A stretch of 64,000 nucleotides of DNA from Zhouia spongiae (lineage in GTDB: Bacteria; Bacteroidota; Bacteroidia; Flavobacteriales; Flavobacteriaceae): positions 1,724,804 to 1,788,803 of the forward strand of contig NZ_CP094326.1 of NCBI RefSeq assembly GCF_022760175.1, given 5' to 3'. The position numbers and the translations under genes are program-made. Every line of letters begins with the position of its first letter. Position 1 is the first letter of the stretch. Under the pieces are notes generated by a model. The model was not told the origin of the DNA, searched no databases, and saw only the letters and a program-made list of their open reading frames with translations. Positions 1 to 10,564 of the stretch are shown piece after piece.

Positions 1-784
1 TCACAAAATATTTATCAATACTAACAGGCATGGCAGGTTTGTTCAGGATAAAAAAGTTTGTGAGGCTTTTTAAGTGTGGCGATAAGATGAAAAGCGCTAT
101 AATCATTAAGTGAGAAGAAAAAAGCTTAACCGGGATATCGTAACTCAGATTCATCATGAATACATTAAGCATGACTCCAAAAGTAACCAATGCGCCCAGT
201 TTTGTAGTTCGCCTGAACATCAATAAAAGTCCTCCGATAATTTCGCTTACTCCGGAAAATATAGTGTAGGAATCCGAATACTCCATAAAATTCCACATGA
301 GTCCCATGGGTGAGGAGTCTCCGTAAGGTGTAATCAAATCAAATAACGATAGGCTGGAAAACTGATTTACAAATAATTTAGAGCTTCCGTAAGATAACAT
401 GTAGAAAGCCAGGTAATACCTCAGGTATACAATAAGGTAGATATAGAGTTTGGAGTGTGTTTTTCTTTTGTTGCTGCTCAAGGTCCATATGGTTGTGGCA
501 AGTATAGCAATTAATAATTGTGTAAAAACCTGAATGTAGTTGAACGTTGTGTCTCCGCTACCGTTTGGCAGCGTAAGTTCTTTGTCGATATGAAATATAT
601 TTTCTGCAACTATCGGCACGAGCCATTTCCAAAAGTCGTAGGTCCACATGCCAAAATAATGTCCGAAAGGTATGTATTCTAGAGGAAAAGGGAATGCATA
701 AAGGATGTAGTAACAAAAAAAGAGTCTGAAAAATAATGTTTGAATGAAGTTCTGATTGTCAGGAAAAGAAGTGGTTTTAGTCAT
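1..784 (-). CDS. DoxX-like integral membrane protein, 3' end beyond the window
   Basis: An open frame runs from an ATG at 784 leftwards off the window, giving at least 261 residues with no stop. The protein begins MTKTTSFPDNQNFIQTLFF and has several hydrophobic stretches: near residues 15-35, 85-100, 108-130, 165-185 and 190-235. A segment around residues 118-130 (FYMLSYGSSKLF) followed later by a Gly-rich GLLLMFRR loop resembles the DoxX/SURF4-like four-helix membrane family. It is probably an inner-membrane protein of unknown role. It lies on the same strand as groL but downstream of the groL terminator, so it is likely transcribed separately. The family assignment rests on pattern only; that this is a membrane protein is secure. 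Confidence 0.7.
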   Translation of the reverse strand, partial: MTKTTSFPDNQNFIQTLFFRLFFCYYILYAFPFPLEYIPFGHYFGMWTYDFWKWLVPIVAENIFHIDKELTLPNGSGDTTFNYIQVFTQLLIAILATTIWTLSSNKRKTHSKLYIYLIVYLRYYLAFYMLSYGSSKLFVNQFSSLSLFDLITPYGDSSPMGLMWNFMEYSDSYTIFSGVSEIIGGLLLMFRRTTKLGALVTFGVMLNVFMMNLSYDIPVKLFSSHLMIIALFILSPHLKSLTNFFILNKPAMPVSIDKYFV

Positions 785-857
785 GGTCTTTAATTGATTG
801 ATGACTAAAATATTAAAAATGTGGTTGAAATTTATTTAATTATGTAAGAATTAACAT

Positions 858-886
858 AAAAAGCCGCTCGATTGAGCGGCTTTTTT
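858..886 (-). terminator. rho-independent terminator after groL
   Basis: An inverted repeat (AAAAGCCGCTC / GAGCGGCTTTT) with a 4-nt loop is flanked by A and T runs. It lies 22 bp beyond the groL stop and would end the groS-groL transcript read on the minus strand. Confidence 0.85.
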
Positions 887-907
887 ATTTCAGAAGTTAG
901 CCTTCTT

Positions 908-2557
<1,650 letters not shown>

Positions 2558-2615
2558 TTACCTGCATTAAAGCAAGTGTGATTTAAATTTTTGTGTCGAT
2601 TTAAAATAAAAGGGA

Positions 2616-2894
2616 TTATACAATTGCCAGGATGTCACTTTCGCGCATCATCAGGTAATCGTTTCCGTCTAATTTTAATTCTGTACCGGCATATTTCCCG
2701 TATAAAACAGTATCGCCAACTTTTACGGTTAACGGCTCGTCTTTTGTGCCCGGCCCTGCTGCCACAACAGTTCCTTTTTGTGGTTTTTCTTTTGCGGTGT
2801 CAGGAATGATGATTCCGGATGAAGTTGTAGTTTCAGCTGCCAACGGTTCAATAAGAACTCTGTCGGCCAAAGGTTTAATGTTTAAGTTAGCCAT
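2616..2894 (-). CDS. groS: 10 kDa co-chaperonin GroES
   Basis: 92 residues, the standard GroES size. It forms the heptameric lid of the GroEL chamber. The sequence starts [17 protein letters not shown] and carries the mobile loop region [17 protein letters not shown] (residues about 22-38) and the conserved [13 protein letters not shown] near residue 62. It is the first gene of the groS-groL operon. The 5' leader inferred from the sigma-54 element is about 43 nt. No CIRCE-type inverted repeat is seen upstream, which agrees with control that is not HrcA/CIRCE based. Confidence 0.99.
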   Translation of the reverse strand: MANLNIKPLADRVLIEPLAAETTTSSGIIIPDTAKEKPQKGTVVAAGPGTKDEPLTVKVGDTVLYGKYAGTELKLDGNDYLMMRESDILAIV

Positions 2895-2948
2895 AATCGA
2901 TAACTTTTTATGTTTTTATATGTTTTACAAATTTCTGTTTCAGTTGGG

Positions 2949-2964
2949 GCAGAAATTGTGCCAA
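2949..2964 (-). promoter_or_regulatory. sigma-54 type -24/-12 promoter upstream of groS
   Basis: On the minus strand the sequence TTGGCACAATTTCTGC reads 2964 to 2949. GG at 2962-2961 and GC at 2950-2949 have exactly the 12-nt GG-to-GC offset of the -24/-12 consensus (TGGCAC-N5-TTGC). The predicted start of transcription is near 2937, 43 nt before the groS ATG. A sigma-54 activator gene lies about 2 kb away. No convincing TAnnTTTG box is seen in the same interval. The motif match and spacing are read directly; use in vivo is inferred. Confidence 0.7.
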
Positions 2965-2990
2965 TTCATAAAAGTGACATTTAAGACATA

Positions 2991-3026
2991 AAAAAATGCC
3001 AGCTTGTCACACAAACCGGCATTTTT
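2991..3026 (-). terminator. terminator after secG
   Basis: An inverted repeat (AAAAATGCC / GGCATTTTT) with a 17-nt loop and T-runs on both sides lies 20 bp beyond the secG stop. It separates secG from the groS promoter and could work in both directions. Confidence 0.75.
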
Positions 3027-3046
3027 GACCTCTTGGAGGAATTATT

Positions 3047-3397
3047 TTATTGTGCAATAGTATCTGTTGTCGTACTGGATGCAGGTGTTTCAGCTTCAAC
3101 AGGTGTGTTGTCCTGAGCAGGAGCTTCAATTTCTTGACCTTCTAATAATTTAGATCCTGAATTTGGCCCTGATTTTAACGAAAGGTTGGATAATAAAATC
3201 AAAGCAATTAAAATAGTGGCCAGCGTCCAGGTACTTTTGTCAAGGAAATCACCTGTCTTTTTCACACCTCCGACTACTTGCGTATTTCCACCGAATGTCG
3301 ATGATAAACCTCCACCTTTAGGGTTCTGTACCATTATAACTAGTACCAACAAAAATGCTACGATAATAATAAGCACTAAAAAGATTGAAAACGTCAT
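3047..3397 (-). CDS. secG: preprotein translocase subunit SecG
   Basis: 116 residues. SecG is the small accessory subunit of the SecYEG inner-membrane channel. The first membrane helix is at residues 3-23 (IFLVLIIIVAFLLVLVIMVQ), followed by the family motif NPKGGGLSSTFGG (25-37) and a second helix near residues 56-73. The C-terminal 35 residues are a low-complexity acidic/Pro/Thr tail (EAPAQDNTPVEAETP and on), usual in flavobacterial SecG. The gene starts 6 nt after the stop of the TPR-like gene at 3404, so it is co-transcribed with it. Confidence 0.95.
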   Translation of the reverse strand: MTFSIFLVLIIIVAFLLVLVIMVQNPKGGGLSSTFGGNTQVVGGVKKTGDFLDKSTWTLATILIALILLSNLSLKSGPNSGSKLLEGQEIEAPAQDNTPVEAETPASSTTTDTIAQ

Positions 3398-3403
3398 TAT
3401 AAA

Positions 3404-4228
3404 TTAATTATGTTGTTGTTGTAATTTTTTTATTGCGTTAATTTGGTCTGCAAAGAAACCACTTTTTTCCGGATATTTCAAACTTAAAATTTTATATGCT
3501 TGAATGGCCTTTTTATACTTCCTTTGTTCGAGATAAACCCTGGCTAGTGTTTCTGTCATCAGTTCGCTTTTCTCCGCCTGATTTTCTTTGGCAAGATTAA
3601 CCGGGTTGCTACTTTCTTTAACCGGACTGATCTTAGGGTTGTTTTCTATGAATTTATTGATAAGATCCAGTTTGTTGTGTAAAGAGTTCTTTTTTATTTT
3701 TCCTTTCTCCGGTTTTTTGTCTCTTTCTATAGGGGTGTATGATGATAGTTTAAGCCATTCGCTGAATGAATGTTTTTCATGCTGACTGAAATCAAGTGGT
3801 TCACCGATCTTCAGTTTTTTTTTTGAATCGGAGCTTTTGGGTTTGAAGAGCTCGGGGTCGAGTACAGCGTCTGCGTCAGATTCTTTAAAACCGAAGGTTT
3901 CGTTGTCTCTCAATCTGATCTCTTCGTGAGCTGTAATTTTTATCTGACTGATCACCTGGCTGAAAATTTTATCGGCAATTTTGTTTTGCAGAAAAACTTC
4001 GGAGGTGATAAAGTCAAAGAGTATCTTTCGGTCGGTGGTATATGCGGCAGTTTTTTTTAATTCATTATTGTATTTAAAACTGTCCTGAGTCTTCAGTCCT
4101 TTTAGAAATAGTGCCCGGGCTGGCTGAAAATAAGGGTAATCATCCAGGATTTTTTCCATGGCAATAAAGTCTTCTCCTGAAAGTGTCTCGGGATGCTGTA
4201 AAACGTATATGAAATCTGCTACATTCAT
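3404..4228 (-). CDS. TPR-like repeat protein of unknown function in the secG-lptE operon
   Basis: 274 residues, no signal peptide, so probably cytoplasmic. The N-terminus (FIYVLQHPETLSGEDFIAM) and the C-terminus (about residues 215-265, LARVYLEQRKYKKAIQAYKI then LSLKYPEKSGFFADQI) look like tetratricopeptide helices; a basic, Lys-rich linker lies between. It is packed tightly: lptE ends 3 nt before its start and secG begins 6 nt after its stop. The same order (activator, lptE, this gene, secG, chaperonin) is familiar from flavobacteria, but no biochemical role is known to me. A part in cell-envelope protein handling is only suggested by context. Confidence 0.85.
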   Translation of the reverse strand: MNVADFIYVLQHPETLSGEDFIAMEKILDDYPYFQPARALFLKGLKTQDSFKYNNELKKTAAYTTDRKILFDFITSEVFLQNKIADKIFSQVISQIKITAHEEIRLRDNETFGFKESDADAVLDPELFKPKSSDSKKKLKIGEPLDFSQHEKHSFSEWLKLSSYTPIERDKKPEKGKIKKNSLHNKLDLINKFIENNPKISPVKESSNPVNLAKENQAEKSELMTETLARVYLEQRKYKKAIQAYKILSLKYPEKSGFFADQINAIKKLQQQHN

Positions 4229-4231
4229 TAA

Positions 4232-4723
4232 TTACCAATCGGCCAGTGTTGCGTTTACGATGTCTTGGGTGATACGTTCAAATATAACCTGGTATGCCTG
4301 GTCTTTTATGGTTTGAACCTGTGTTGTTGCCGGAAAATCATAAAAGAAGGAAAAGCGCCTTTCAAAATCTTTTTCAGGGTTGTCTGTATTGTAATAGCGG
4401 AGCATGACGCCTATTGTTAATCGGTTTTGTGCTGCTGTTTGTTCTGCAGTGGCACTCATGGGCGATACGCGATATTCTACAATCTCTCCTTCATAGATCA
4501 GGTCTCCTCCTGATTTTACCATATCCAGATTGGTTTGATTGAGTATAAGGTCCTGTAATGCATTTGTAAAATCTCTGTCCAGTCCGGGTTCAATAATAGG
4601 AGCGTTGTTTTGAAAAAAATTTACCTGATAGGTTTCAGCAGTTGTATTCACTCCTGTAAAAGAGTAAAAGCCACACGACTGAAAACCGATAATTGTTAAT
4701 ATGAGAACGATATATTTTTTCAT
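4232..4723 (-). CDS. lptE: LptE family lipoprotein (LPS assembly)
   Basis: 163 residues with a lipoprotein signal (MKKYIVLILTIIGFQSC), the acylated Cys at residue 17. LptE plugs the LptD barrel and helps deliver lipopolysaccharide to the outer leaflet. The mature part has the compact alpha/beta pattern of the family: GFYSFTGVNTT after the Cys, a FTNALQDLILNQT helix, the YEGEIVEYRVSPMSATA strand pair and a C-terminal YQVIFERITQDIVNATLADW helix. It follows the sigma-54 activator by 36 nt and precedes the TPR-like gene by 3 nt. The match to LptE is by the flavobacterial version of the family, which is diverged from E. coli LptE. Confidence 0.88.
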   Translation of the reverse strand: MKKYIVLILTIIGFQSCGFYSFTGVNTTAETYQVNFFQNNAPIIEPGLDRDFTNALQDLILNQTNLDMVKSGGDLIYEGEIVEYRVSPMSATAEQTAAQNRLTIGVMLRYYNTDNPEKDFERRFSFFYDFPATTQVQTIKDQAYQVIFERITQDIVNATLADW

Positions 4724-4759
4724 TATAGTTGAATTCTGTTCAAAAGAACAAAAAAAATG

Positions 4760-6034
4760 TTACAAATCGTATTGTTTTATTTTTCGATAGAGCGTTCTTT
4801 CCGAAATACCCAGCTCTTTTGCGGCAGCCTTTCGCTTTCCGCTGTTTCGCTCTAAGGCTTTTTTTATGAGCTCGAGTTCTTTTTCCTGTAGCGACAGCGT
4901 TTCTTCCTCTTCAATTTCTTCTGCAAAATGATATTTATCTTCAAGGGAGTGATGGTTAGGAAGTGCCGGGGTGTCGTTTAACGGGAATACTTCAAAAGCG
5001 TCTTCTGTATCGTCACCGGAGTCGAAAGCCTGCTCTGGTTCAGGTTCTGAGCCGTATATTTTATTGATAAGACTTTTGTTGTCTTCCTGCACTTGTTCAG
5101 AATCTCCGCTCTGCATTAGTTCTAAAGTGAGTTTTTTGAGGTCGTTTAAGTCGCTCTTCATGTCGAAAAGAACCTTGTACAGGATTTCTCTTTCGTTGCT
5201 AAAGTCTGATTCTGATTTATTTTGATTGATCACAGCCGGAAGATTTGGCTTGTAATCCGGTAAATATGAACGTAAGGTATCGGCAGGAACGCTTCTGTTC
5301 TGTTCTAAAACGGAAATTTGTTCGGCTATATTTCTCAATTGCCGGATGTTACCGCTCCATCTGTATTTGTTTAAGAGTAATACGGCGTCGTCCTCCAGCC
5401 TGATGGTTGGCATTTTGTATTTTTGAGCAAAGTCGGCAGCGAATTTCCTGAATAGTAAATGAATGTCTTCCCTGCGATCCCGTAAAGGAGGGAGGTGTAT
5501 TTCTACAGTGCTAAGTCTGTAATACAGGTCTTCTCTGAATTTTTCTTTTTCGATGGCTTCAAACATATTGACGTTTGTAGCGGCAACGATCCTGACATCT
5601 GTCTTTTGTACCTTGGATGACCCGACCTTGATGAACTCTCCGTTTTCCAGTACGCGCAACAGTCTTACCTGAGTAGTGAGCGGGAGTTCTCCGACCTCGT
5701 CTAAAAATATGGTTCCTCCGTTTGCTTCTTCAAAATAACCGCTGCGGGTTTGTGTAGCGCCGGTAAAGGAGCCTTTTTCGTGTCCGAAAAGCTCTGAGTC
5801 TATGGTTCCTTCCGGGATGGCTCCACAGTTTACAGCGATGAACTTACCGTGTTTTCTGTGCGATAGCGAATGGATTATTTTTGGAATAGCTTCTTTACCA
5901 ACACCGCTTTCCCCGGTTACCAGTACAGAGATATCGGTAGGGGCTACTTGAATCGCTTTCTCGATAGCGCGATTAAGTTTGATGTCATTACCTATGATAC
6001 CAAAACGTTGTTTTATGGCTTGAACATTTTCCAT
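4760..6034 (-). CDS. sigma-54 dependent transcriptional activator without receiver domain
   Basis: 424 residues. The AAA+ activator domain begins almost at the N-terminus (GIIGNDIKLNRAIEKA) with Walker A GESGVGKE near residue 40, the sigma-54 contact loop GSFTGA near residue 92 (a variant of GAFTGA), Walker B GGTIFLDEVGEL and the arginine-finger region FREDLYYRLS. An acidic linker of about 90 residues (EPEPEQAFDSGDDTEDAFE) separates it from a C-terminal Fis-type HTH (RKAAAKELGISERTLYRKI). There is no receiver, GAF or PAS domain, so activity must be set by abundance, a partner, or the linker. It lies 65 nt downstream of miaB and 36 nt upstream of lptE. A sigma-54 element upstream of groS in the same locus is an attractive target. 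Confidence 0.95.
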   Translation of the reverse strand: MENVQAIKQRFGIIGNDIKLNRAIEKAIQVAPTDISVLVTGESGVGKEAIPKIIHSLSHRKHGKFIAVNCGAIPEGTIDSELFGHEKGSFTGATQTRSGYFEEANGGTIFLDEVGELPLTTQVRLLRVLENGEFIKVGSSKVQKTDVRIVAATNVNMFEAIEKEKFREDLYYRLSTVEIHLPPLRDRREDIHLLFRKFAADFAQKYKMPTIRLEDDAVLLLNKYRWSGNIRQLRNIAEQISVLEQNRSVPADTLRSYLPDYKPNLPAVINQNKSESDFSNEREILYKVLFDMKSDLNDLKKLTLELMQSGDSEQVQEDNKSLINKIYGSEPEPEQAFDSGDDTEDAFEVFPLNDTPALPNHHSLEDKYHFAEEIEEEETLSLQEKELELIKKALERNSGKRKAAAKELGISERTLYRKIKQYDL

Positions 6035-6099
6035 TTTACAGTGTTTTATAGCAGGGCGGGAGTGTGAACAATCCGGGCCTTTTTGCTGACTATTGGCGA

Positions 6100-7545
6100 C
6101 TAATTGTTATCTGAATATCCTACAGGTTCTCCAATAAGGGTTGTGGACGTGCAATCTGTGATTTTTACATTAACAAATTCTCCGACTTTATAATTTTCCT
6201 TAGGAAATACAACTACGGTATTCTGAGTGTTTCTTCCCATCCAGTGTTCGCTGGATTTTTTAGAATTCCCTTCGATTAATACCTCTTCAACCTTTCCGAT
6301 ATGCTGCTGTGTTCTGTAGAGGCTGTGTTTCTGCTGGAGATTGATGATCTCGGTTAGCCGTTTTTTCTTCGTTTCTTCAGGAACGTCGTCTTCCATTTTT
6401 CTGGCGGCCATAGTTCCCGGTCTCTCAGAATACATGAACATGAAACCAAAGTCGTATTTTACATATTCCATTAACGATAAGGTATCTTGGTGGTCCTCTT
6501 CAGTTTCTGTAGGGAATCCTGCGATCATGTCTTGAGAGATACCACAATCAGGAATCAGCTTTTTAATGTTGTCGATAAGTTCGAAATACTCTTCCCGGGT
6601 ATGCTGACGGTTCATTTCTTCTAAAATGCGGTTGCTACCGCTTTGTACGGGAAGGTGAATATAGTTACAGATGTTTTGGTATTTGGCCATCGATTCAATG
6701 ACATCGAGAGTCATGTCCTGAGGGTTCGATGTAGAGAACCTGATGCGCATTTTAGGTTGTGCTTCGGCAACTAATGCCAGGAGTTTTGCAAAATTAACCG
6801 AGGTGGCTTTTTGCATGTCGGACGCCTTTTCAAAGTCTTTTTTAAGGCCGCCGCCATACCATAGATAACTGTCTACATTTTGACCGAGTAAGGTAACCTC
6901 TTTAAAGCCCCTTTCCTTCAGGTCGTTTACCTCTTCCATAATAGATTGAGGGTCTCTGCTGCGCTCTCTTCCTCTTGTGAATGGCACTACACAGAATGTA
7001 CACATATTGTCACAACCCCTGGTGATGGAAACAAAAGCTGTAACCCCGTTGCTGTTCAGGCGAACCGGGGCAATATCTCCATAGGTTTCTTCTTTGGATA
7101 GAATTACGTTTACGGCATCTCTTCCTTCGTCTACCTCTTTAATAAGGTTTGGAAGGTCTTTATAGGCATCCGGGCCGACCACCATGTCTACGATCTTTTC
7201 TTCTTCGAGGAACTTGTTTTTCAAACGTTCGGCCATACATCCTAAAACACCGACCTTCATAGAAGGGTTTATTTTCTTTATTGCATTGTATTGCTCTAAA
7301 CGTTTACGCACAGTTTGTTCGGCTTTGTCCCTTATGGAACAGGTGTTGACTAAAACAAGATCGGCTTCTTCAAGTTTTTGCGTAGTGTTGAACCCTTCTT
7401 TTGACAGGATCGATGCAACAATCTCGCTGTCGGAAAAATTCATCTGGCAACCATAACTTTCTATGTATAGTTTTCGCTCGTTTCCTTTTTTCTGTTCAAT
7501 GACCAGACTTTCTCCTTGTTTCTTTTCATCTATGATCTTCTCCAT
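6100..7545 (-). CDS. miaB: tRNA-2-methylthio-N6-dimethylallyladenosine synthase MiaB
   Basis: 481 residues from the ATG at 7545. MiaB is a radical-SAM enzyme that adds a methylthio group to i6A37 in tRNA. The N-terminal UPF0004 domain holds three cluster cysteines ([22 protein letters not shown]), the radical SAM core has [20 protein letters not shown], and the C-terminal TRAM domain ends the protein. An upstream ATG at 7617 would add 24 residues, but that stretch contains the TATCTTTG promoter box at 7586-7593, so 7545 is the better start. The protein then begins [13 protein letters not shown] as usual for flavobacteria. It heads the leftward cluster. Confidence 0.97.
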   Translation of the reverse strand: MEKIIDEKKQGESLVIEQKKGNERKLYIESYGCQMNFSDSEIVASILSKEGFNTTQKLEEADLVLVNTCSIRDKAEQTVRKRLEQYNAIKKINPSMKVGVLGCMAERLKNKFLEEEKIVDMVVGPDAYKDLPNLIKEVDEGRDAVNVILSKEETYGDIAPVRLNSNGVTAFVSITRGCDNMCTFCVVPFTRGRERSRDPQSIMEEVNDLKERGFKEVTLLGQNVDSYLWYGGGLKKDFEKASDMQKATSVNFAKLLALVAEAQPKMRIRFSTSNPQDMTLDVIESMAKYQNICNYIHLPVQSGSNRILEEMNRQHTREEYFELIDNIKKLIPDCGISQDMIAGFPTETEEDHQDTLSLMEYVKYDFGFMFMYSERPGTMAARKMEDDVPEETKKKRLTEIINLQQKHSLYRTQQHIGKVEEVLIEGNSKKSSEHWMGRNTQNTVVVFPKENYKVGEFVNVKITDCTSTTLIGEPVGYSDNN

Positions 7546-7585
7546 ACCGATACCTATGACAATTAACATTAATAAAAACAGGCTG

Positions 7586-7618
7586 CAAAGATAGTGTTTT
7601 ATATGTGGTTGTGACAAA
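7586..7618 (-). promoter_or_regulatory. Bacteroidota-type promoter for miaB
   Basis: TTTG (7618-7615), 21 nt, then TATCTTTG (7593-7586) matches the TTTG / TAnnTTTG consensus. The predicted transcript starts near 7580, about 35 nt before the ATG at 7545. Its position rules out the longer reading of miaB. Confidence 0.75.
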
Positions 7619-8041
7619 TTGTCAGCGCAATTTTAACGCAACATTTGACTAAAGTGTATCCCTGTAAAGAGCTAAACGGCTCGGCAAAGTCATTTGTGTT
7701 CGCTTTTGTTGCTGAGTTTGGCCTTGTGTGAAAAAGATGGCGGGTGTGAAATGACGAATGCAGACGTTTCCCGGTATGGGGTGTTTTGAAACTTAGCAGT
7801 CGCCTGCCTGTATAAATGTGATGGTGTCTGAATGATCGGAATAGATTTCTGCTGTTTTAGTGGATTCCGGGTGATTGATGGTCTGCGGTTTGTAAGCTGG
7901 TAATGGTGTTGAGTACCCAGGCCCGGGTCGTGTCAGGTTAAGAGTTTTTACTTTTTGTATTAATATAGTATTAAGCCTGTGTTTAAACAGTCTTTTTTTG
8001 CTGAGAACAGTTACCTTTCGTTCGAAATAAAAAAACTTATA
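7619..8041. other. intergenic region between divergent miaB and topA
   Basis: About 420 bp with no credible coding frame on either strand and no tRNA or strong hairpin. The outer ends hold the two promoters. I see nothing else that can be named; the length is more than two promoters need. Confidence 0.5.
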
Positions 8042-8049
8042 TACTTTTG
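8042..8049 (+). promoter_or_regulatory. -7 box of topA promoter
   Basis: TACTTTTG fits TAnnTTTG exactly and lies 23 nt before the topA ATG at 8072. The -33 element is weak (TTTCG near 8016-8020). Confidence 0.6.
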
Positions 8050-8071
8050 TAAGATTAAATAAAGATTGTTC

Positions 8072-10564
8072 ATGGCAAAGAATTTAGTGATAGTGGAGTC
8101 GCCTGCAAAGGCTAAGACGATTGAGAAATTTCTGGGGAAAGATTTTAAAGTAACCTCTAGTTTTGGGCATATTGCTGATTTGCCTTCGCGGGAGTTGGGA
8201 GTTGACGTAGAGAAAGATTTTAAACCGAAGTATGTAGTCGATAAAGAAAAGAAAGCTTTGGTTAAAAAGTTAAAAGAAATGGCGAAGTCTTCTGATACTG
8301 TCTGGCTGGCAAGTGATGAAGACCGGGAAGGGGAGGCTATTGCGTGGCACCTGGCCGAAACTTTAAAACTGGACAAGGATAAGACTAAAAGAATCGTTTT
8401 TAACTCTATTACTAAGAGTGCTATTCTGAAGGCGATCGAAAACCCCCGGACCATAGATTATAATTTGGTGAATGCCCAGCAGGCCAGGCGTGTATTGGAC
8501 CGTTTGGTGGGGTATGAAATATCGCCGATTCTTTGGAAAAAAATAAAAACAGGTTTGTCGGCAGGACGTGTTCAGTCGGTGGCTGTCAGGTTGATTGTTG
8601 AGCGTGAACGCGAAATTCAAGGTTTTGTTCCTGAGGCTTCTTACAGGGTTGCTGCGGAGTTTGTAACGAAAGAAGGGAAGGTTTTTAAGGCGAAACTCCA
8701 GAATACTTTCAATAGCAAAGAAGCGGCCGGGAAGTTTTTACAAAAAAATATTGCAGCCGATTTCAGCGTGTCGGATCTGGACACCAGGCCTGCAAAAAAA
8801 TCACCGGCGGCACCTTTTACAACTTCTACATTGCAGCAGGAAGCATCGAGAAAATTATATTTTTCTGTGAGTAAGACCATGCGAATGGCCCAGCGGTTGT
8901 ATGAAGCCGGACTTATCACATATATGAGAACAGATAGTACGAACTTGTCGTCTGAAGCGGTAAAAGCAGCTAAGGAAGAGATTGTCCGTTCTTATGGGGA
9001 AAAATACAGCAAACCAAGAAACTATGCCACAAAGGCCAAAGGAGCCCAGGAGGCTCACGAGGCAATCCGCCCCACGAATATGGCTGTACATGATTTAAAG
9101 GATGTAGAGCGCGATATGGCCCGTTTGTATGAGTTGATATGGAAACGAACCATAGCATCACAAATGAGTGAAGCTCAATTAGAACGTACCAATGTAAAGA
9201 TTCAGGCGAATAAGCATGACGAACTGTTTCTGGCTAGTGGAGAAGTGCTGAAGTTTGACGGTTTCTTAAAGGTGTATCTGGAAGGGACAGACGACGAAGA
9301 TGAAGAGCAGGAAGGTATGTTGCCGGCATTGACTGTTGGGGAATATGTTGATAAAAAATATATGTCGGCTACACAGAGATATACTCGTCCGCCGTACAGA
9401 TATACGGAGGCTTCCCTGGTGAAGAAGTTAGAGGAGCTGGGGATCGGGCGTCCGTCGACATATGCGCCTACTATTTCAACGATACAGACGAGAGGTTATG
9501 TTGAAAGAGGTATGGTCGAAGGTGTCGAACGAAAGTATGTGCAGTTGATGTTACTTCAGGATAGTGTTAAAGAAGAAGTATATGCTGAAAAAGTAGGTTC
9601 TGATAAGGGGAAACTCGTGCCTACAGATATAGGAATGATAGTGAACGACTTTTTGGTGAACCATTTCTCAAGTATTTTGGATTATAACTTTACAGCCAAG
9701 GTAGAAGAGGATTTTGATAATATTGCATCAGGAGGAGAAGATTGGACTAAGATGATGAAAGACTTTTATGAAGATTTTCATCCAAATGTGAAGAACGTTG
9801 AAGAACATGCGGAAAGAGAGACCGGAGAGCGTGTGTTGGGAGAAGACCCAGAGAGCGGCCGTCAGGTAAGTGTTCGTTTAGGGAAGTTCGGGCCGATGGC
9901 ACAGATAGGAACGTCGGAAGAAGAAGAGAAACCTCGCTTTGCCAGTTTGTTGCCGGACCAGTCTATTGAGACCCTGACGCTGGAAGAAGCCTTGTCGCTT
10001 TTTGAGCTTCCAAGAGTTTTAGGAGTGTATGAAGGTGAAGAGGTGGCTGTCAATGTGGGGAGGTTTGGTCCGTATGTGAGGTTCGGGAAGTCCTTTGTGT
10101 CTCTCGGGAAGGACGATGAAGTGTTTGATGTTACCATGGACAGGGCAATTGAGCTGATAAAAGAAAAACAAAAGGCCGATGCTCCTATTGCCAGCTATCA
10201 AGGTAAAGAAGTAACCAAAGGGAAAGGCAGGTTTGGACCTTTTATAAAATGGGACGGGAAATTTATCAATGTAAATAAAAAATACGATTTCGATAATCTG
10301 TCAGATGAAGATATCGTTGCATTGATTGAAGATAAGATCAAAAAAGATGCTGAAAAACTGATCAGTTATTGGGAGGAAGAAGATATTAAACTGGAAAAAG
10401 GAAGATGGGGTACTTCTACAATAACCAAAGGGAAGAAGAAGATCAATCTTCCTAAAACGGTCGATGCAACCAAGCTTACCCTGGAACAGGTGAAAGAGAT
10501 TATTGAAAAGGAAACAAAAACGAAAAAGAAAACCACTAAAAAAACAACCAAATCTAAAAAATAA
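8072..10564 (+). CDS. topA: DNA topoisomerase I
   Basis: 830 residues. Type IA topoisomerase that relaxes negative supercoils. The Toprim domain is at the N-terminus (LVIVESPAKAKTIEKFLG; acidic triad SDEDREGEAIAW near residue 81), and the catalytic tyrosine is in GLITYMRTDSTN (Tyr284). After about residue 590 come topoisomerase C-terminal repeats of the type GRFGPYVRFG and GRFGPFIKW, then a Lys/Thr-rich basic tail. There are no cysteines at all, so the C-terminal zinc ribbons of E. coli TopA are absent. The ATG at 8072 is preferred over an in-frame TTG two codons earlier. The next gene begins on the base after the topA stop, so the two are co-transcribed. Confidence 0.97.
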   Translation: MAKNLVIVESPAKAKTIEKFLGKDFKVTSSFGHIADLPSRELGVDVEKDFKPKYVVDKEKKALVKKLKEMAKSSDTVWLASDEDREGEAIAWHLAETLKLDKDKTKRIVFNSITKSAILKAIENPRTIDYNLVNAQQARRVLDRLVGYEISPILWKKIKTGLSAGRVQSVAVRLIVEREREIQGFVPEASYRVAAEFVTKEGKVFKAKLQNTFNSKEAAGKFLQKNIAADFSVSDLDTRPAKKSPAAPFTTSTLQQEASRKLYFSVSKTMRMAQRLYEAGLITYMRTDSTNLSSEAVKAAKEEIVRSYGEKYSKPRNYATKAKGAQEAHEAIRPTNMAVHDLKDVERDMARLYELIWKRTIASQMSEAQLERTNVKIQANKHDELFLASGEVLKFDGFLKVYLEGTDDEDEEQEGMLPALTVGEYVDKKYMSATQRYTRPPYRYTEASLVKKLEELGIGRPSTYAPTISTIQTRGYVERGMVEGVERKYVQLMLLQDSVKEEVYAEKVGSDKGKLVPTDIGMIVNDFLVNHFSSILDYNFTAKVEEDFDNIASGGEDWTKMMKDFYEDFHPNVKNVEEHAERETGERVLGEDPESGRQVSVRLGKFGPMAQIGTSEEEEKPRFASLLPDQSIETLTLEEALSLFELPRVLGVYEGEEVAVNVGRFGPYVRFGKSFVSLGKDDEVFDVTMDRAIELIKEKQKADAPIASYQGKEVTKGKGRFGPFIKWDGKFINVNKKYDFDNLSDEDIVALIEDKIKKDAEKLISYWEEEDIKLEKGRWGTSTITKGKKKINLPKTVDATKLTLEQVKEIIEKETKTKKKTTKKTTKSKK

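Noticed and set aside
7546-7617. 24-residue hydrophobic N-terminal extension of MiaB, which could be read as a membrane anchor
   Set aside because: The stretch contains the TATCTTTG promoter box with its TTTG partner, and MiaB is cytoplasmic; the ATG at 7545 gives the family start.
8011-8454. Open frame on the minus strand over the start of topA
   Set aside because: It lies opposite the conserved Toprim region and has no promoter or family motif.
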